DNA from: a virus
IMG/VR virus record: IMGVR_UViG_3300036886_000439
Location: 1-27,234 of that record
Direction: 5' to 3' (one strand)
DNA length: 27,234 nt
The notes beneath the pieces were generated by a model, which worked only from the letters and a program-made list of their open reading frames with translations, did no database searches and was not told the DNA's origin. This document shows positions 7,766-16,466 of the stretch, piece after piece (the stretch's first letter is position 1; the number at the start of each line of letters is the position of its first letter). The position numbers and the translations under genes are program-made.

Positions 7766-9938
7766 CTACCTCGTCTTCCAATTCCGCTCGAAGAAGCACG
7801 GAAAGAAGCTCAGGATCAGAAGTTTCAGCAATCACGGACTTCAATGAACTCAGTCCGGCGGCTCGTTCCTGTCTAGTATAGGAATCACCAACTGAATCGG
7901 TGATTTCGCGCTGGTTGAGTCGCGCAACGATCTCATCGATGATCTGACCGCTTGCTTTGCGCCAGTTCTTATCCACATTGAGACCATCGGCAATCAGTCG
8001 GTCCCGACCTTGCACCAAGCCTTCATAGATATCGCTCATGAGGCTGTCACTGTTCTTGCCTGGGCCCAGCTTCGATCCATGCTGGTTGGCCGGCCGCATC
8101 TTATTGGCGGTTGCCGCGGCGGTCTGAGTTGTCTTCTTGGCCGTGCCTCCGCGCGGGTGACCGGCGCCGGTACCCTTGCTGGCCCGGCGTGAGCTGGCAT
8201 TGGCCACGGCGACCTTCGCCTTGGCAATGACAGGCAGATGTTTCGCCTGCGCTTCGAGACTCTGTTGTTCGTGGCTGGCCTTGACCTCGGACAGCTTGGC
8301 CTGGGCTTCCATCAGCTTCATCTGGGTTCCGGCCAACGCCTTCTGGTTCTTCACATCCTGTTCGCCGATCTCAATGGCCGATGCGGTCTTATACTTCTGG
8401 ATCTCGCGTTCAAGGCGAAGCACATGGAGAGCGAAGTGAGTATCGTTCTGCTCCGTCTTGCTCATCGGCTTGAGGTTCATCCGCTTGCGGGCTTCCGTCT
8501 CGGTGAGCAGGTGGGAATTGAAGAGAGCCATCACATGCGTCTCTTCCTTGATCCGATTGTCGAGATCGAGTTCGTGGAATGCCAGCTTGGTGCGCGCCAC
8601 GCCCTTCTGCACGGATGTCGAGTAGTTGGCTTCCTGGAACCATTCCTTGAAGATGAACATCCGGATCTGATCGGCCAGCTCGTCGAGGTCGGCCTTGATC
8701 GAATCCTTCAGGTTCTGCGAGATGTTGTCGGCGGTGGCGCGGGTGGCGTCGGCGCCTTCGCCCATATCGATGGCGCTCATGCCCAGGCCGATGTAGACCC
8801 GGGACTTGAAGTGCTCCACCAGGGCCTTGAAGTCAAGAGACTTGCCGTTGGCACCAACGGCGGTGACGGTGACGCGCTCATCCGTGACAAACACGCCCTC
8901 TTTGGGCATGTTCTCGATCTGGAAGCGCACCATATCGATCTCGGACTCACCGCCCGGACCATAGGTGCAAGGAGCCTTCTCGTTGCCAACCTGAACGTGA
9001 AACAACGGGAACAGGTGGTTGATGAACAGGAGTTCGATGTTCTCTTCAAGCCGGCGCAAGGCGAAGATGTCATCCCGGACGGCGATGGTGCGCGGCGTTC
9101 CGAAGATGTGACCAGGCTTGACGTCCCACTTCAGGTGGATGATGTCCTCAACCGGGTAATCGATCCACGGAATGCCGTGGTCGAAGATGCGGCGCCACTT
9201 GCTGATCTTCCCCTTCTCCAGATAAGGGTGCATCGTGTGGGCGGGGATGATCACATAGGCAGCGACTGGGACTCTGCCGCCCTCCTTCTTGCTCACCGGG
9301 GAAGCGTCTTCCTTGCGGATCTTGAGGAGGAAGCAGTTGGAACACAGGAACAGGTTGCGCAGAACGCCCTTGATGAAGCTCTCGAAGCTGCGTTCGGTGA
9401 CGAATTCAAACGCATTGATGCGAGTCTGGATGTAATCGGCGTCTTCCTCGCGGTCGCTCATGATCTCGTAGCCCGCGCGCGCGGCGAGCGCCAGCTTGCG
9501 AGCCACGGCCTGCTTGACGTAGACCTCGGTGTCAGAGATGGCGTGCGGTTCGCGCATGTCATACTCCGGCATCAGGATGCCGTTCCACATATAGTAGGTG
9601 CCGATGTAATCGGCTGCCTTGTCGAGCTTGATCTTGTTCAGGTCGCCGTTCAGCATCTTGCCGGCGTCCTCGATCTTCATGCCTTCCATCAGCTTGTCGC
9701 TGATGTTGCGTTCTCCAGTCGACCGTTCAACAGGCTGAAATCCTCTATCGGTATACGAGGCGGTCCTGCGCCCCAGCCCTTTGATGTTGGGCTCGATGAC
9801 CTGGCCGGCGATCGTCCGGCGGATCACAGCGGCTTTGCCAGGCTTGGCCTTGGTGGACGTGCCGTCAACAAAGGCCATAAGCCGTTCCTGCCGGGCCGCC
9901 GCATTGTCCTGAAGAGTGGTGTCTGGTGTGCGTGGCAT
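7722..9938 (-). CDS. portal protein
   Basis: A 738-residue protein starting at ATG 9938 (MPRTPDTTLQDNAAARQERL), which overlaps the stop of the upstream gene as TAATG; an open frame further upstream is a shadow of that gene. Features typical of large portal proteins are 'FVTERSFESFIKGVLRNLFLCSNCFLLKIRK', the basic/aromatic 'HLKWDVKPGHIFGTPRTIAVRDDIFALRRLEENIELLF', and the conserved 'SRVYIGLGMSAIDMGEGADATRATADNISQNLKDSIKADLDELADQIR' stretch. A helical region with C-terminal basic and Ala/Gln-rich sequence follows (residues about 540-660). It forms the dodecameric ring at the head vertex through which terminase pumps DNA. Position next to terminase and protease supports this. The CCTATACTAG motif lies within its 3' end. 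Confidence 0.85.
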   Translation of the reverse strand: MPRTPDTTLQDNAAARQERLMAFVDGTSTKAKPGKAAVIRRTIAGQVIEPNIKGLGRRTASYTDRGFQPVERSTGERNISDKLMEGMKIEDAGKMLNGDLNKIKLDKAADYIGTYYMWNGILMPEYDMREPHAISDTEVYVKQAVARKLALAARAGYEIMSDREEDADYIQTRINAFEFVTERSFESFIKGVLRNLFLCSNCFLLKIRKEDASPVSKKEGGRVPVAAYVIIPAHTMHPYLEKGKISKWRRIFDHGIPWIDYPVEDIIHLKWDVKPGHIFGTPRTIAVRDDIFALRRLEENIELLFINHLFPLFHVQVGNEKAPCTYGPGGESEIDMVRFQIENMPKEGVFVTDERVTVTAVGANGKSLDFKALVEHFKSRVYIGLGMSAIDMGEGADATRATADNISQNLKDSIKADLDELADQIRMFIFKEWFQEANYSTSVQKGVARTKLAFHELDLDNRIKEETHVMALFNSHLLTETEARKRMNLKPMSKTEQNDTHFALHVLRLEREIQKYKTASAIEIGEQDVKNQKALAGTQMKLMEAQAKLSEVKASHEQQSLEAQAKHLPVIAKAKVAVANASSRRASKGTGAGHPRGGTAKKTTQTAAATANKMRPANQHGSKLGPGKNSDSLMSDIYEGLVQGRDRLIADGLNVDKNWRKASGQIIDEIVARLNQREITDSVGDSYTRQERAAGLSSLKSVIAETSDPELLSVLLRAELEDEVDDAELEYAIAGRAA
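7873..7882 (-). promoter_or_regulatory. CCTATACTAG motif inside the portal 3' end
   Basis: The minus strand reads GATTCCTATACTAGACAG. The 10-mer is identical to those at 16467 and 22386 and contains a -10-like TATACT. It is coding here (DSYTRQ) and lies about 110 nt upstream of the small protein and the protease-scaffold gene, so it could start a second transcript. No convincing -35 is visible. Confidence 0.35.
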
Positions 9939-11578
9939 TAGCTCACTGCTCCGATGGTGGGTGCTTGTACAGTCGACGAGGATGCGACGATCAGGTTCAC
10001 GCCGCCCTTGGTCAGAACCGTTTGCACGTTGCTGGGCGGTGCGGGGACTGTGGGAGAAACTGCCTGCATCTGGCCGTTGGTGACAACGAAGGAAGTGCCT
10101 GTCGTCGAACTCATGCCGCTGAGGATCTGGCTCACAGCCGCGGTCTGAGTGACAGAGTTTGTGGCGCCTACCGCAGGTTGGCTGCTGTTGTAGGTCATCA
10201 CGGCCTTGGCCAGTTGGGTCAGTGTGTTCAGGGCCTGAGTGCTGGCGATGATGTCCATCTGGGTGTTCATGTCGCCGGTCCGGCGATTCAACAGCTTCTG
10301 GAACGATTCCTGAAGCACCATGACCCGGTTGCTGACTGTCGTGTTTGCCCAATCGAGGTGGGTAGCCAACGTCATCAGGCCGGGTGTCATTGGACCCGCC
10401 CCGGGAACCTGGAAAGTGCTCGCCGGCACCAGCGCAGACGAACTGACCGGCGCTGTCGGCAGGCCGCTGTTGTAGGCCAGAGAACAACCCTTGAGTCCGC
10501 CGGTGGTGTTGACGAAGCTCTGTCTTGCCCCGTTGACCACCACGTTGGCCATGGCCGCGGCTGCCTGGATCTGCGAGACCATCTGGCCAATATTGGATGT
10601 GCTGCCTTTGAGGGGCTGCACCGCGGTCTGCATGAAACGGTCGGCCATGATGACCATCCCGGCCGCTTCAGCGATGAGTTGAACGAACACCGTGCCAGTC
10701 ATCCCGTTGACGATCGAGTCCAGGCGAGGCCCTTGTGAGAAGCCTTGAAGTGCCTGCAACATCGGGATCATCCTCACCAGATTGGTGGGAGGTTCCAGGA
10801 AGAACTGGTTCAGGACATTATTGACGTCCTGAGCGACAACTCCTACACCCGCAGTCAGTTGGTAGACCGACGCATAGGAACTTTGGAAGGAGTCGAGCGA
10901 GCTGTTCATGGTGCTCGCCAGCGCCGGCGAAACGTCCTGTCCCAGAATCGAGATCTGGTTTGGATTGTTGATGGCGATCGAAGGGGTTCCCGGCGATGCA
11001 ATGACCGGATACTGTGACAGTTGGGCTGTCATGTTGTTGAAGAGGACCGCGTCCCCTTTCAATGGGCCCAGAAGCAGAGCGGTCTGGTATTGGGATTGTC
11101 CGCTGTTGACCAGGCCGCTTTCGATGGCTTGGTTGATTTGAGTGACGGCCGACGCCTGAAACGGATTCGTCTCGTAGGCAGTGCCGGTTCCCAGGCCCGA
11201 TTCGATCTGCAATGCCGTCATCTTGGCATCGAGCATCCGGTTGTACATACTGACGGTAAGCGAGGTCGGCACCGGCAGGTTTGAATAGATCGTTTGCAGT
11301 GCCCGCGCGGTCTCCGGATCCACGGAAGGATCGAACTCGATGCCCAGCCCCGTGCTCATTGCAAGGATCACCTGCTGCAGGTACTGATTGGTGTCCAACA
11401 GGTCTGCCAGTCTGGCGATCAGCTTTCCGGCGGCCGACGCGCTCGCCGTGGCATTCCCGGAATTCGCCAGGCTGCCACCTGTGGCCAGACTCACAGGCAC
11501 AGCAGCCTGTGCGGCGGGAATCGCCGCCGAGACGGTGGGCGGAGGGGTGTACTTGAACTGGATCGACTCGAAGGCCAT
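9938..11578 (-). CDS. unknown head-region protein between terminase and portal (546 aa)
   Basis: The start is ATG 11578 (MAFESIQFKYTPPP), overlapping the upstream stop as TAATG; its own stop overlaps the portal start in the same way. The sequence is Ala/Ser/Thr/Gln-rich. Residues 1-50 look disordered. A long predominantly helical body follows, with 'AGKLIARLADLLDTNQYLQQVILAMSTGLG', 'TQINQAIESGLVNSGQSQY' and 'GTVFVQLIAEAAGMVIMADRFMQ'. The C-terminal 80 residues are low-complexity. It has no signal peptide and no catalytic motif I can name. Coupling to terminase and portal suggests a structural or internal virion protein. Function unknown. Confidence 0.7.
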   Translation of the reverse strand: MAFESIQFKYTPPPTVSAAIPAAQAAVPVSLATGGSLANSGNATASASAAGKLIARLADLLDTNQYLQQVILAMSTGLGIEFDPSVDPETARALQTIYSNLPVPTSLTVSMYNRMLDAKMTALQIESGLGTGTAYETNPFQASAVTQINQAIESGLVNSGQSQYQTALLLGPLKGDAVLFNNMTAQLSQYPVIASPGTPSIAINNPNQISILGQDVSPALASTMNSSLDSFQSSYASVYQLTAGVGVVAQDVNNVLNQFFLEPPTNLVRMIPMLQALQGFSQGPRLDSIVNGMTGTVFVQLIAEAAGMVIMADRFMQTAVQPLKGSTSNIGQMVSQIQAAAAMANVVVNGARQSFVNTTGGLKGCSLAYNSGLPTAPVSSSALVPASTFQVPGAGPMTPGLMTLATHLDWANTTVSNRVMVLQESFQKLLNRRTGDMNTQMDIIASTQALNTLTQLAKAVMTYNSSQPAVGATNSVTQTAAVSQILSGMSSTTGTSFVVTNGQMQAVSPTVPAPPSNVQTVLTKGGVNLIVASSSTVQAPTIGAVS

Positions 11579-11997
11579 TAAGAACTCGGAAGATTGTTGG
11601 CAACGACTGCGCTGCCGGTTGAATCGGAAAGGTCGTCGGGATTGACCGCGAAGGTCTGCTGGAAACCGACCAGTTGCTGGAAGGCATTGCCGACCGTTCC
11701 CATCGAATCCGTCGTATAGAGGTTCTTCTGCACATCCAGGTTGAGGGGCACTCTGGGCTGGATGAGCTGCCAGGCAATCTGCAGGATGTCGGCGGCGCTC
11801 GAATAGGTCGTCATCTCGTCGAAGAAGTCCTGCAACCCGAGGAATCCTCCCTTCAACCAGCTCAGTTGGCCGTTGTAGCCCAACTGCTGGAGGAACGGGA
11901 ACTTGGACAACTTCTCAATGACCGAGACCGCGATCGGCATGTCGTAACTGGCTGCCACACTCGCCGCGATGTTGTCCTGGGGATCTCCGTTGGCCAT
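11578..11997 (-). CDS. unknown protein coupled to terminase (139 aa)
   Basis: The start is ATG 11997 (MANGDPQDNIAASVAASYDM), whose A is shared with the terminase stop (TAATG). The next gene overlaps its stop likewise, so four genes from terminase to portal form one coupled chain. It is a soluble alpha-helical protein with 'SVIEKLSKFPFLQQLGYNGQLSWLKGGFLGLQDFFDEMTTYS' in the middle and a flexible C-terminus. No recognisable family. Head-completion or packaging accessory roles are possible from position only. Confidence 0.7.
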   Translation of the reverse strand: MANGDPQDNIAASVAASYDMPIAVSVIEKLSKFPFLQQLGYNGQLSWLKGGFLGLQDFFDEMTTYSSAADILQIAWQLIQPRVPLNLDVQKNLYTTDSMGTVGNAFQQLVGFQQTFAVNPDDLSDSTGSAVVANNLPSS

Positions 11998-14105
11998 TAA
12001 CCACCACCAAAACGACGTCCGGCACTGCCAAATCCAGGCCGGGTTGAATTCTGAAAGAAGCTGGTGCGGGAAGGAACGCGACCATTGCCGGCGGACCCAG
12101 GTGAGTTGACAGGTGCCACGGTGTAGCTCTGTCTCGCCATGTGGAGCAAACGGTACTGCTCCTGCAGGTTGCTTTCTGGTTTGGTTCGCGCAGGAACACC
12201 GGAGGTCTCGCGTTTGAGTTCACGCATCCTCTCGGTGGCAGCCGGGGCTGGCGGCCCTGGTGCCTGGACAGGTGACGCCGCCTGCTGGCTAATTACAGTG
12301 GACGGCAATCCCCAGCCTGACACATGGGCGATTTGTATCAAACGCCTGACGGTTTCCTTGGTGTGCCAGAGACCGTAGTTCAATTCGATTCCCAGCATCG
12401 ACAACATGAAAGCATCGAGATCGTGATCGCCGGAGTCGGCATCAGTCGAGTAGGTGTCGGCAGCTCCGCCCTTGGTCCAGGTCTTGACCCGGAAGCCACG
12501 AAGCTGTTCTTCGAGCAGTGCATACTCGCGCGAAACCTCCACCAACTCCATCTCGAAGGCCATGACCACGCCCTCGACCATGAACGGCTTGGTGCGCCGT
12601 TTGAGAATGTCGTCCTTGGGGTTGGGCAGGTACTTCGAGTCAGGGTCCCGGTTGGGAACCAGAGCGTTGGTCTCCAGCTTGGCGCCGAAGTCGACGACGT
12701 TGATGTACTTCAGCTTCGCGGTGTCCGAATCGAATGTGCCGGCCTGAACGCCGATGTCCTTGATGAGTTCGTCCTGAACGAAGCCGAAGCCGGCATCGAC
12801 GTACACATAGTCGCAGTGCCAGAGCTTGTTCAGCTCCACGATCCTGTTGAAGGACTTCTTGGTCGTTGCCTTGTCGTCGTCGATCGCTTCGTGGTGAACC
12901 ACGCGCCGTTTGCGGGTGGTGGGGTCGTATTGGGTGACCACAATCCGGGTGCCGGTGCCCTTGCCGTTCCAGTCGATCCCCATCACATGCCGCTTGTTCG
13001 GGTCATAGATGAGAGTCTTGAGGCTGTAGGGCTTCATGGCCCAGTCAACGAAGGCAGACTTGAACACGCCGGCGGTGGGATCGCCGAACTCGGCCAGCCA
13101 CTCGTGACGATACTTCTCGAGGGTCTGGGCCTCGGCCAAACAGACTTCCTCGTTCAGCTGATCGGTCCCCCAGTTCGGGTGATCCATGATCGGGTGGAAG
13201 AACTCTTTGTAGTCCGGCAGCTTGTTGCACATCTGCCAGAACATCCCGCGCAGGCCGGTCGGGGTCGAAGAGCCGTGGAAGGTGATGTTCTTGAACCGAC
13301 GCATCAGCGGCATGATGGCCTGGTAATCCTTGTCCGCCAGGTAGTCCTGCTCCTCCAGCCGGATACGCCGCGGGGATTGGCTACGGACGGAATCTGCGCC
13401 CTTGCCGGACTTCGATCCGGCCGTGAAGATCTTGATGACCGATCCGTTGCCGAACCGCATGTAGTAATAAGGTTGCTGCTTCTTCGAGATCAGGAAGTCG
13501 TTGCCGCCAAGCGCCGGCGAGTTCTCGATCTGGAAGACGATCTCATCCCACCACAGCTGGGCTTGCGCCTGGGAAGGCGCCACCACCATGACTTCGGTGT
13601 TCTTGTTGATGCTGATGAAGTGGAGTTCTTCGATGACGCCGCAGAGGGTCTTGCCCAGGCCACGGCCCCACCTGTCGACCTTGCGCGGGGAAGTGCAGCG
13701 GAGCGCCTCTTCCTGGTATACGCGCGGCGCGCAAGGCTCGATGTTGCCCTGATCGTCGCGCAGAACCATATACCTGGTGGACCAGAACGCCGGATCGTAG
13801 ATCTCACGGATCTCGTCCAGCTCCATGTCATCCCCACGGGTGTGCAGGTCAGCCTGCATCGCCTCGTAATCGGGAATGTCATAGACGCCGAAGCACTTGA
13901 TTCCGAATGCTTTGCCAGGATGCTTCTGCTTGTAGCCTGCGACACAGTCCTGGCACTGCTTACAGCCCAAGATCCGGCGCAGGACTCCCTCCTGGTCGGT
14001 GCCTGCAGCTTCGAAATCTCGTTTGATGGTGTTGGCAAAGAAGGTCTGATCATCCGGCGTGAGGCCGGCAACCAGATCCGCCAACGGAACGAATCCGGTA
14101 CTCAA
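11997..14105 (-). CDS. terL: terminase large subunit
   Basis: About 702 residues if the TTG at 14105 is the start: AAGGA lies 7 nt upstream and there is no ATG in frame until about residue 83, while the open frame above 14197 overlaps another gene. The packaging ATPase has a Walker A at about residues 147-153 (GRGLGKT), a Walker B-like 'IRLEEQD' and a coupling motif 'HGSSTPTG'. The RNase H-like nuclease has the expected acidic residues in 'VMGIDWNGKGTG', 'YVYVDAGFGF' and 'SGDHDLDAF'. An N-terminal Cys cluster (C48, C51, C54, with C71) may bind zinc. The C-terminal 110 residues are Pro/Ser-rich and likely flexible. It cuts concatemeric DNA and translocates it through the portal. The family is clear; the exact start is not. 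Confidence 0.9.
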   Translation of the reverse strand: MSTGFVPLADLVAGLTPDDQTFFANTIKRDFEAAGTDQEGVLRRILGCKQCQDCVAGYKQKHPGKAFGIKCFGVYDIPDYEAMQADLHTRGDDMELDEIREIYDPAFWSTRYMVLRDDQGNIEPCAPRVYQEEALRCTSPRKVDRWGRGLGKTLCGVIEELHFISINKNTEVMVVAPSQAQAQLWWDEIVFQIENSPALGGNDFLISKKQQPYYYMRFGNGSVIKIFTAGSKSGKGADSVRSQSPRRIRLEEQDYLADKDYQAIMPLMRRFKNITFHGSSTPTGLRGMFWQMCNKLPDYKEFFHPIMDHPNWGTDQLNEEVCLAEAQTLEKYRHEWLAEFGDPTAGVFKSAFVDWAMKPYSLKTLIYDPNKRHVMGIDWNGKGTGTRIVVTQYDPTTRKRRVVHHEAIDDDKATTKKSFNRIVELNKLWHCDYVYVDAGFGFVQDELIKDIGVQAGTFDSDTAKLKYINVVDFGAKLETNALVPNRDPDSKYLPNPKDDILKRRTKPFMVEGVVMAFEMELVEVSREYALLEEQLRGFRVKTWTKGGAADTYSTDADSGDHDLDAFMLSMLGIELNYGLWHTKETVRRLIQIAHVSGWGLPSTVISQQAASPVQAPGPPAPAATERMRELKRETSGVPARTKPESNLQEQYRLLHMARQSYTVAPVNSPGSAGNGRVPSRTSFFQNSTRPGFGSAGRRFGGG

Positions 14106-14189
14106 GTGGAATTCCTTGGAGAGATCCGCTGATTTGCCAGGCTGGCTCAGCGGACGAAGCCTTTGTAGGGTGCCTACTCTGGGTAAACA

Positions 14190-14200
14190 CCAACTCTTAG
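14190..14200 (-). promoter_or_regulatory. recurring intergenic CTAACAGTTG-type motif, copy 4 (weak)
   Basis: The minus strand reads CTAAGAGTTGG, with the upstream gene's stop TAA embedded, about 90 nt before the proposed terminase start. One position differs from the best copies. Confidence 0.25.
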
Positions 14201-14649
14201 CCGGTGCGGCGAACCGAGAGGGTGATGGAGCCGGCGCCGTCGTAGTTCGAGACCTGAAAGACCAGGGAACCACCGCCGATGAGCTTGCGCTGCTCGGCAA
14301 AGCCGGCATACAGGTTGCCGCTGTTGAGAGTCGACACATTGTTCCAGGTGGCGACGACTGTTTCGCCGTCCGCGAGGAAGACCGTGATCGTGCAGCTTGT
14401 GTGCAGATCGCTGAAGGTCGCATCCAACTCGATTGCGTTGGCGGCAACGTCGATCAGCCCCGAAGTTGCATTTGCCGTGATGGCCGTGAACACGGGAAGG
14501 CCTGACTCGAATTGGGTGGGCAGATCACCCACGCCGAAGCCGGCAAGGTTCCCGCCGTAAACAGGATGGGGTGTATTCAACACAGCACGCGGGTAGTTCA
14601 GGTACGAACAGCCGGGAGCCGGGTTGGGAATGGTGACGGGAGATCCCAT
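14197..14649 (-). CDS. unknown beta-rich protein upstream of terminase (150 aa)
   Basis: The start is ATG 14649 (MGSPVTIPNPAPGCSYLNYP); only a weak GAGTG lies upstream. The sequence is a succession of short beta-like segments: 'GLIDVAANAIELDATF', 'SCTITVFLADGETVVATWNNVS', 'GSLVFQVSNYDGAGSITLSVRRTG'. No helix-rich part, no cysteine cluster. This composition fits a beta-sandwich virion surface, decoration or fibre-tip module. I do not recognise the family. A DNA-binding small terminase subunit, sometimes expected here, is not suggested by the sequence. Confidence 0.65.
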   Translation of the reverse strand: MGSPVTIPNPAPGCSYLNYPRAVLNTPHPVYGGNLAGFGVGDLPTQFESGLPVFTAITANATSGLIDVAANAIELDATFSDLHTSCTITVFLADGETVVATWNNVSTLNSGNLYAGFAEQRKLIGGGSLVFQVSNYDGAGSITLSVRRTG

Positions 14650-14682
14650 GAGGCACTCACTTTCCGAAGGTTGAAGGTTGGG

Positions 14683-14958
14683 TTAGACGCGCTTCGCAAG
14701 GGCACGAGCTCCGAGCACAGAACCTGCTCCGAGGACACCGAGGGTTGCGCCGATCCGGGCGGACCGGGCCTTATCCTGGTTTCCGCCGTATGCCCAGTTC
14801 TTGTAGGCGCCGCCGACCCCGCCGGCAATGCCGGCACCGGCGACGATACCTGTGCCAATCGCGGCATTCCTTGCAATTCCAGGTTGTGACACCCGGCCAG
14901 CCGTCCATTTGGCTGCCGAGCTGAGAGAACTCCAAATTGCATTGAGTGGGTTGTTCAC
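14683..14958 (-). CDS. Gly-rich hydrophobic protein, MNNP paralogue A (91 aa)
   Basis: The start is GTG 14958 (MNNPLNAIWSSLSSAAKW) with GGAG 5 nt upstream. Residues about 30-52 and 66-83 are Gly/Ala-rich hydrophobic segments ('IGTGIVAGAGIAGGVGGAY', 'IGATLGVLGAGSVLGARAL') with repeated G-x3-G spacing, so two packed membrane-spanning or glycine-zipper helices are likely. The N-terminus, length and two-helix layout match the product at 16198-16446, suggesting a duplicated gene. Holin-like, membrane-channel or injected internal virion roles are possible; none is shown. Confidence 0.65.
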   Translation of the reverse strand: MNNPLNAIWSSLSSAAKWTAGRVSQPGIARNAAIGTGIVAGAGIAGGVGGAYKNWAYGGNQDKARSARIGATLGVLGAGSVLGARALAKRV

Positions 14959-14968
14959 TTTGTCTCCA

Positions 14969-15502
14969 TTACCGGTGAAGGAAGTAGGCCTCTTGGCCCA
15001 GGTAACGGCGGGCCGCCGAAGTGGCGCCGCTCATCTCATAGAAAGCCTGCATACGCAGGCGCTGGGCCGTCTCCGTGTCGGTGTAGTGCCCACCAAACTC
15101 CAGATGGCGGATCTGCCGACCAAGGTCAGTCACGGCGCGCACAGTGTTTCGGGCTCCCGCTCCGATTGCCGCATCCGGATAGAGGGACGCCAGCCATGCG
15201 AGAGTCCCAATCCCAGGTATAGAAATGCCAATTGCAGCCGCCGCAGTTGAAATCCCCATTGCCATTGCCCCTTGGAGGACCGGAGCAACTGCTACACCTG
15301 CTCCGATCCCCAAAGTCGTCGGAACGATCTCGCCGCGCTGGGCAGAAGACATTTCCTGCGCCATTGATTGGACATCGAGGGTAGAGCCAGGAAGTCCTAC
15401 AGAAAGAGCGGCTCTTTTCCAATAGGGCGCTGGGATCGATCCAATGAACTGGACGGTGTTGGTGAAGTTGCTCTGCGCAGACTGAGTGAGCGTCGCCAGC
15501 AT
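14969..15502 (-). CDS. hydrophobic Ala/Gly-rich protein (177 aa)
   Basis: The start is ATG 15502 (MLATLTQSAQSNFTNTVQFIG), overlapping the upstream stop as TAATG. A long hydrophobic stretch spans about residues 60-110 ('PTTLGIGAGVAVAPVLQGAMAMGISTAAAAIGISIPGIGTLAWLASLYPD') and could make one or two membrane helices. A charged C-terminus follows with 'ARNTVRAVTDLGRQIRHLEFGGHYTDTETAQRLRMQAFYEMSGA'. It is part of a four-gene set of similar composition. Unrecognised; candidates are an internal virion protein ejected with DNA or a membrane-acting protein. Confidence 0.65.
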   Translation of the reverse strand: MLATLTQSAQSNFTNTVQFIGSIPAPYWKRAALSVGLPGSTLDVQSMAQEMSSAQRGEIVPTTLGIGAGVAVAPVLQGAMAMGISTAAAAIGISIPGIGTLAWLASLYPDAAIGAGARNTVRAVTDLGRQIRHLEFGGHYTDTETAQRLRMQAFYEMSGATSAARRYLGQEAYFLHR

Positions 15503-16176
15503 TAGTGCCGCCTTGAATGGAGACCAAAGACCACGTCTCCTGTGGCATTCATCGAACTCATACGCCGGCGCACGCCGGGCTCAGTCTCGTATCCTCCGGA
15601 ACCGTCACTGACGGCGTGATCCTCGGCGGCATAGGAATCTTCGTGCGTAAAGGCGCGCGTCGCAGTACCGGCTCCAATGGCAGCGGCCGCCACAAGGGCA
15701 GCCTTCGCATACCAGGGAGATCCGCCCCAGAGTTTCGTTGCTCCGCGGGCAGCCAGAGTCGTTACGCCCCCGATGGCCGCGCCGGCGGCGGCTCCTCTGA
15801 CGGGGTCGTCACTCAACTTGGAACCGATCAGGCCCCCAGCGACCGCGCCGAAGCCTGCCATGGTGAGAGGGTGACTCAGCATCCCGGTGAGCCCTTTGGT
15901 CTGAAAGGCACGGCTTATGGACCGGGTGGCACTCTCGCCGATGCCTCTGGCCGTTCCCCAGGCTGCGGGAGCCAGGATGTCACGGCTCTTCCACGCGAAC
16001 GCTCCGACGCCGGCGGCCACGGCGGCCGTAGCCCCGCCTTGAACAATCGAGAATCCAAGCCGCTCAGGAGCAGGATCATCCTGAGCAGCGGCACTGGCGC
16101 GCGAAAAGCCGAATGCTCCGCCAAGAACTGCGGAGCCGGACATGACGGCGAGTGTTGCTGGAGCAAATCTGGGCAA
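15502..16176 (-). CDS. multi-helix Gly-zipper-like hydrophobic protein (224 aa)
   Basis: The best start is TTG 16176, with GGAAGG 4 nt upstream, 21 nt after the previous stop; the next ATG (16143) lacks a signal. Several Gly/Ala hydrophobic segments recur: about residues 8-25, 45-62, 103-123 ('LTMAGFGAVAGGLIGSKL'), 128-145 and 155-172. The motif 'GAVAGGLIGSKLSDDPVRGAAAGAAIGGVTTLAARGA' is typical of glycine-zipper membrane proteins. The C-terminal 50 residues are hydrophilic. It is probably membrane-associated or packaged in the virion. Family not identified. Confidence 0.65.
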   Translation of the reverse strand: MPRFAPATLAVMSGSAVLGGAFGFSRASAAAQDDPAPERLGFSIVQGGATAAVAAGVGAFAWKSRDILAPAAWGTARGIGESATRSISRAFQTKGLTGMLSHPLTMAGFGAVAGGLIGSKLSDDPVRGAAAGAAIGGVTTLAARGATKLWGGSPWYAKAALVAAAAIGAGTATRAFTHEDSYAAEDHAVSDGSGGYETEPGVRRRMSSMNATGDVVFGLHSRRH

Positions 16177-16197
16177 GTAGCCTTCCGAATCTATTGG

Positions 16198-16446
16198 TTA
16201 CGCTGCAGCCCGGAGAGCGCGTTGGGCCCATATAGAGAAGCCAGCAGCACCCACAGCGCCGGCTGCACCTCCGTACAGTGCCCCTCTTCCCATGGCACTG
16301 ACTTTGTGGTTCTTCCGTCCGACGATGGCGCCCACCGCTGCGGAGCCGGCAGCAAACTGAGCACCTCCAGAAGCCGCGGCAAACCCGGCAGCTCGCCAGT
16401 TCGTTGCCCTCAGTGTGCTCATGATCGGATTGAAGGGATTGTTCAC
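16198..16446 (-). CDS. Gly-rich hydrophobic protein, MNNP paralogue B (82 aa)
   Basis: The start is GTG 16446 (MNNPFNPIMSTLRATNW) with AGGAG 6 nt upstream. It shares the first four residues and the general pattern (MNNP-x-N-x-I-x-S-x-L...W) with the product at 14683-14958. It has two Gly/Ala hydrophobic segments, 'AAGFAAASGGAQFAAGSAAVGAIVG' and 'GRGALYGGAAGAVGAAGFSIWAQ'. It is the first gene of the minus-strand morphogenesis block after island 1 and follows the CCTATACTAG motif by about 20 nt, so it probably opens a transcription unit. Confidence 0.65.
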   Translation of the reverse strand: MNNPFNPIMSTLRATNWRAAGFAAASGGAQFAAGSAAVGAIVGRKNHKVSAMGRGALYGGAAGAVGAAGFSIWAQRALRAAA

Positions 16447-16466
16447 TTCGGACTCCTGGAAGCTGT

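Noticed and set aside
9939-10487. N-terminal extension of the portal protein to 10487.
   Set aside because: The extra 183 residues are an out-of-frame shadow of the upstream 546-residue protein; the TAATG start at 9938 is clear.
14106-14447. N-terminal extension of terminase to 14447.
   Set aside because: It overlaps the beta-rich protein at 14197-14649 in another frame and has Ser/Arg-rich nonsense composition.
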